From Saccoglossus kowalevskii (taxonomy: Eukaryota; Hemichordata; Enteropneusta; Harrimaniidae): a stretch of DNA of 32,012 nucleotides. How positions within the stretch are numbered: position 1 is the stretch's first letter; the number at the start of each line of letters is the position of its first letter. The DNA is taken from contig NW_003144289.1 of assembly GCF_000003605.2 (NCBI RefSeq), positions 206,141 to 238,152 of the forward strand, in the 5' to 3' direction. Shown here piece by piece: positions 14,115-20,100 of the stretch. A model generated the notes under the pieces. It searched no databases and was not told the DNA's origin. It worked only from the letters and a program-made list of their open reading frames with translations. Both the position numbers and the translations under genes were made by a program.

Positions 14115-17100
14115 TAACAAAGTACGAAGGAATATAGAATCTAAAGGCTCAACAAGTAAATAAATAAACGCTGCACAGACCGATAAAGTAATCATTGTCG
14201 ATTTTCACACAATGCCAATGCAGAAAATAATGTTGGCAATCATTTGATTTGGCAATCATTTCGTAACCCTTTTTGAATTGTGTTCCCACATTCGGAACAT
14301 AGGTGAATCCAGGCATATCAAATATTTCCTGCACTTTGTATATATCGGTACCATAGTATATTTATTATCCCTCAAGTACAAGACAGTCAATATTATTGGT
14401 TAAAAATGGTCACATGATTGTTGCTAAATATGCATATTGGCATCTCCTAGCATATTTCTTCTTGCTGACATAATTTTTATTGTGTTACTGGCTCTGATGT
14501 CATATCATGACAGTTAGATTGTAGCAGACGATAAAAGGATGAATGACACTCCAATGCATTTCTTCATTGGGGGCTAATTTTGATTTTAATTCTGAAAGTT
14601 TGTGTTTTGGCTCACAGTTTTACTTTGCCTGTCTTGTTGTTCTCCTTCGAAATAATAAAACAGTTATTGTCTTTGGTTTCAGCCAATATCAAGAAACACC
14701 AGGCACAAAACATATAACTCATACTCATAGTGCAACCTAAAATGCTGTCACATGACTGTCAATGTGTTATGAAACAAGAATCCAACACTGAATATTAAGG
14801 TGCTAGTCATCGCACCATATCATGTTCGATATGGGACCCACACGAACTTATGCTGCACGACGACTATAGCAATTTAAAGTGGAAAACCATATTTGATCTA
14901 TTTTAAGTACCATACATCTCCAATGCATCATGTATACTGAATAATTCAAATATGAATTAATTATTATAATAAAAAAAACACCTCTGTTATTTACTTATAT
15001 ATATACAAGACACTTCGCGATGAGCATCTTTAGGGGTCAGTAATATTACGAAAATTTGTGTTCACTATTTCATAAACTGGCTTGGCAATTCACACCACCA
15101 ATTAGACCATGTCACAGCATTTCGGCTACTTTGCCAACAAATCCAAAATCACTCGATAATTTTGTTTACTTTACATTTTATGCATACATGTACACTCACA
15201 AAAATACCCTCAAAATAATAGAATTTAGTATATAGCCTTGAGTGGTATAGTCTGAGTAGTATATACGAAATACAACCAAGTAAACGTCAGAATATTTAAA
15301 AAGACAAACAGAAACCTAAAAATCAGTTGCTCATGCCAAGAGCCACAGAACCAAAACAATATGTCAGCCGTCGCCGTCCACAGCAGCGATATAATTTTAC
15401 ACATTGAATTTAAGAATCGCAAGTGTAGACATATTGCATAGAAATGAACACTAAATACATCTATCCTGGCCAGAAATCGAATCATCAATCTTCATGAGTG
15501 ACGTAACTGGCATTTCCATCTATTTGCTTCTATTCCCACTATCCTAAAACGCTCAAATGAATGTTGTCAAATTCGCGAGTGTGCGTATTTTCGTACAGTG
15601 GTGTAAACATTGCTACAATCAAAGATGCGCTGAACAGAAAGTCAATTCTGGGCTAGTACCATTGTCAAATTCTGGGAAGTAGAGGACTATTTATATTGGA
15701 GAGGTTACAATACAGAACTATTACAATTGTTTGATTTGCATATCGAAACAATAGAAACCGTCCGATCCGAGCGACCTGCGTTCTTGAAAATCTAGTCTTA
15801 TCGCCCTTGCGTTTCCGAGCAAAAAGACGTTGAGGCCAAAAACGACCGATTTTTGCCTAATCTTCAATGAATTTTTCATATTATAGACAATTCAGTTCAG
15901 CAGTTAGATAGGGTATTTATTAGAGAGGCTCGGAGAACCAAAATTTAGGACGTGAATCGCTTCGGCGCCGAAAAATTGGCGAAAAAAACATATTTTATAT
16001 ATAGGGTATATAAATAAAGCAAATGTGATATATTTTTTAAATATTCTCATAATAGATGAAGTTGTTTTATGCTGCTTTATGTTGATTTTGTTATTGAAAG
16101 CAATTATTCTTGACATAAATTGATTCTAAAGTGGATTTTCAATCTATTCAGGCATGTATTATGTACACTTATATCCATGTGAGAGTTTGATTTCTGTGAG
16201 ATGTGACACCCACAGTGACCTGCTACAAGACGAGAATGCCAATTACAGTGTAGTCGAGGACTGTGATATTTTCATAAGAGCAAAATGAATACCAACAAGT
16301 TGAGTCTTGTGATCTCTGGTAAATACCCAATTATGGTGGCTTAATTGTATAATAATATACTAATTTATGTGACAATAGAAAGAATAAACATATCAGTCAT
16401 CTCTATTATTGAAAGTCCAAGGACTGTAATTCAATCACAAAACATGGTAACACTTCGGTCTTGAAAGGCACTGGTTATATGCAAATTGTTTACCTTGATT
16501 TCAGGAAATTTACTATATGGCCATAAGGCTTAATTATTAGCTGGCTATTATTTTTGCTAATAGCTAAATATGTGAAATATACTGAATATGCAAAGTTTAC
16601 AATAGATTGTATGGTTTCTCTCATAAACCAGTGAATTTAAAACCCAGTGACTATCCATACAACACCAAATCTGCTAAAATAAACCTTTAAAATATTTCTC
16701 CTTGTACAGTACCCTGAAATGGATCAATGACTGTCATGATTTCAACACATGCATTCAACAAGAATTACAAGATTCAGTCATACATTAAAATATATATGTG
16801 AGACTGAAGTATTCAAACTACGAACACTTTTGATTTTAGCATAGTATCAATGTTAAATCCTAGTTTACAAAATGAAAGAAATGAAAATTAAGGGTTTCTC
16901 CATAAATGGAGACAAAGTATAACGATAAGTTTCAAATCTGATATGTATCAACTTTTTAGAAAGTGAAATTTACATTATGGGCAGAGATTTGAAAACAGAT
17001 TGAATTAAATACCTTGATATTTGAAAACCATAAACGGTTCTCATGAAGTGTATTCATGTAGATTACATGTTTGTATCCCATATACAGACTCAAAGTTAAT

Positions 17101-20100
17101 CCAATAGCAAAGAACACTGAGTTTCTGAAAAGCAATCTCGAAGGTGAAACTTCATCATTCAGGCAATGATTCTGTGAGAATTTCCTATCACGGGTTTGGG
17201 TTCTTCTGCCAGTTTTGGTTTTTCCAGGCCTGCGCTTTCTGAGCTCTGCAGACATGTTTGGATCACAATAAGTAAATAAAAGCACTATGCAATGAGATCA
17301 CCTCAAATGACAATACAAGGCTTGGATAATACTGCAGTAGTAGTACTTTAGAAATTCCACTGTTCCAACTGACTTACTGAAGACGTACAACATGAATGGA
17401 ATAACAAAACACTGGTTAAATGTAAAGGTGCAATACGAGACAATACAAACGCTGTCACAGTTTACCACACACAACCACCAGTGAAGCAAAACACTAAACA
17501 AAACTGACACAGACAGGAAATTAGAAGCAAACACGCAGTGGGGTGCTAGCACAATATTCCTGCATTACTATTGGACAGTTTTTAACAGTATTATTCAAAA
17601 TAATTAACTAGTCATATTGCTATTATTATGCTAATCAATAAATCATTACCTGACATAGCAATATCGCTGAAATTCCCTGGGGGTACTCGTTATCATTTCA
17701 CATTCTTTTTTATAGGCAACATGTGGTATCAAGTTTCTAAATTGCTTTTAGGCCTAATTAAACTTCCAGGTACAACACTTGTTCAATTATATTTAATTTC
17801 ACCTACTTGTCAGGCATAATGATGACTTTAATGGTTGTGCTGTGCCTATACTAAGAACATGTGTCATGTTGTCGACATATTAACAACATTGTTATTGCTG
17901 TCCAACAACCCAATGACTGGCTGGCTGGCTGTAATCACGTGGCATACATATAATTATGATATTGCTATTGTTTGTTGTACACTCTCAACACAGTTTTCAT
18001 ATAATACTGGTAATACCATTTCAACATCCCAATTACTAATGCCAGTTTCTTTTCTCCACAGGACAATACATTGTCCTAAAAAACTGATATGGCATTACAA
18101 CTGTACCAACAACAGAAAACATGACTTTCTAGGGCTCCTCGGCAGTTGCTTCCTAACCTTCAGAGTATCTGCAGCCCCTAATAGATTCAGAACTAGCAGG
18201 CATGAAGAACAAATACAGATTCTACATTTTTGAAATTTTCATGAAGTCACTATAAATGCTGGTCTGAAAAGTCCAAATGAAATTTCCACTGCCACAAAAT
18301 TTGTGATGATCCCAGAGTTTGGGAAATTTGACTTTTATATGCAAAATTGAATCGATCCACAGCTTGTTAATCTTGTGGTCATAATTGTATTTGCTGTTTC
18401 TGTGCAGAATTGAATTACCAGTACAATGTACACACAATCTATTGATTAAAAATAAATAACAACATGTTGTCTTAAAGACAAGAAAAAAAATCAAATAACG
18501 CAAAAGACAATTTTTGACATAGAAAGGACTTTTTTCTTCTCATTTTACTATCCCATATCCCAATATCCTATATTATATGGTCAACAGTGGAACTAAGAGA
18601 AAGCTTTTATGGTGCACAACATAAAAGGTACTATGCCATTGAATTTGTTATCCCTTTAAACATAAATGTACTCTTACTGTGGCACAATGTATTAAAATAT
18701 ATTTATATAAAGTGACTTGAACGTTTCAATAAGGATCAATATTTATATCAGAAGATGCTGACAACACTAATGTAATTAGAATGGCAGATTTCCATTTTAA
18801 AAAATCACATTTTTAATTAGTATATTACCAGTAAGATAAAGCCAGAATTTTTTTCTGCTAAAACTGATGCTACATTGTCCATGTATTTCTGAAATTAGAT
18901 CAGANNNNNNNNNNNNNNNNNNNNNNNNNNNNNNNNNNNNNNNNNNNNNNNNNNNNNNNNNNNNNNNNNNNNNNNNNNNNNNNNNNNNNNNNNNNNNNNN
19001 NNNNNNNNNNNNNNNNNNNNNNNNNNNNNNNNNNNNNNNNNNNNNNNNNNNNNNNNNNNNNNNNNNNNNNNNNNNNNNNNNNNNNNNNNNNNNNNNNNNN
19101 NNNNNNNNNNNNNNNNNNNNNNNNNNNNNNNNNNNNNNNNNNNNNNNNNNNNNNNNNNNNNNNNNNNNNNNNNNNNNNNNNNNNNNNNNNNNNNNNNNNN
19201 NNNNNNNNNNNNNNNNNNNNNNNNNNNNNNNNNNNNNNNNNNNNNNNNNNNNNNNNNNNNNNNNNNNNNNNNNNNNNNNNNNNNNNNNNNNNNNNNNNNN
19301 NNNNNNNNNNNNNNNNNNNNNNNNNNNNNNNNNNNNNNNNNNNNNNNNNNNNNNNNNNNNNNNNNNNNNNNNNNNNNNNNNNNNNNNNNNNNNNNNNNNN
19401 NNNNNNNNNNNNNNNNNNNNNNNNNNNNNNNNNNNNNNNNNNNNNNNNNNNNNNNNNNNNNNNNNNNNNNNNNNNNNNNNNNNNNNNNNNNNNNNNNNNN
19501 NNNNNNNNNNNNNNNNNNNNNNNNNNNNNNNNNNNNNNNNNNNNNNNNNNNNNNNNNNNNNNNNNNNNNNNNNNNNNNNNNNNNNNNNNNNNNNNNNNNN
19601 NNNNNNNNNNNNNNNNNNNNNNNNNNNNNNNNNNNNNNNNNNNNNNNNNNNNNNNNNNNNNNNNNNNNNNNNNNNNNNNNNNNNNNNNNNNNNNNNNNNN
19701 NNNNNNNNNNNNNNNNNNNNNNNNNNNNNNNNNNNNNNNNNNNNNNNNNNNNNNNNNNNNNNNNNNNNNNNNNNNNNNNNNNNNNNNNNNNNNNNNNNNN
19801 NNNNNNNNNNNNNNNNNNNNNNNNNNNNNNNNNNNNNNNNNNNNNNNNNNNNNNNNNNNNNNNNNNNNNNNNAAAAAATGACGTGCATCAAGGTCCTATT
19901 ATGTTTAATGTATGTACCAAATTTGAACAAAATCCGTCCATGCATAACTGAGATCCGGGTCCGGAATGGTGAAAATGTGCGATTTTGATGCATTTTCGGC
20001 CTTAAAATGGCCGCTATTCGGCTATCGTTAATCGGATCATGAAAAAAATGCATGTGCATATGTCCCATATAATGTGTGATGTATGAGTGAAGTTTGAACT

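Larger units (their letters stand above)
11594..17012 (-). other. DPY19L intron 1 downstream of exon 1b
   Basis: 5.4 kb without a recognisable exon. It contains a (CA)n(TA)n tract (14083-14114), a CpG-rich patch (15500-15990) and a MITE-like copy (16526-16684). Unrecognised minus-strand open stretches lie at 13019-13240, 14149-14334 and 15225-15488 (see findings). Many short A/T runs; no other feature. Confidence 0.65.

Noticed and set aside
17298..17552. 84-codon minus-strand hydrophobic frame upstream of exon 1b
   Set aside because: Low-complexity hydrophobic translation of T-rich DNA with no ATG-supported start (the first codon is GTG) and no family match.
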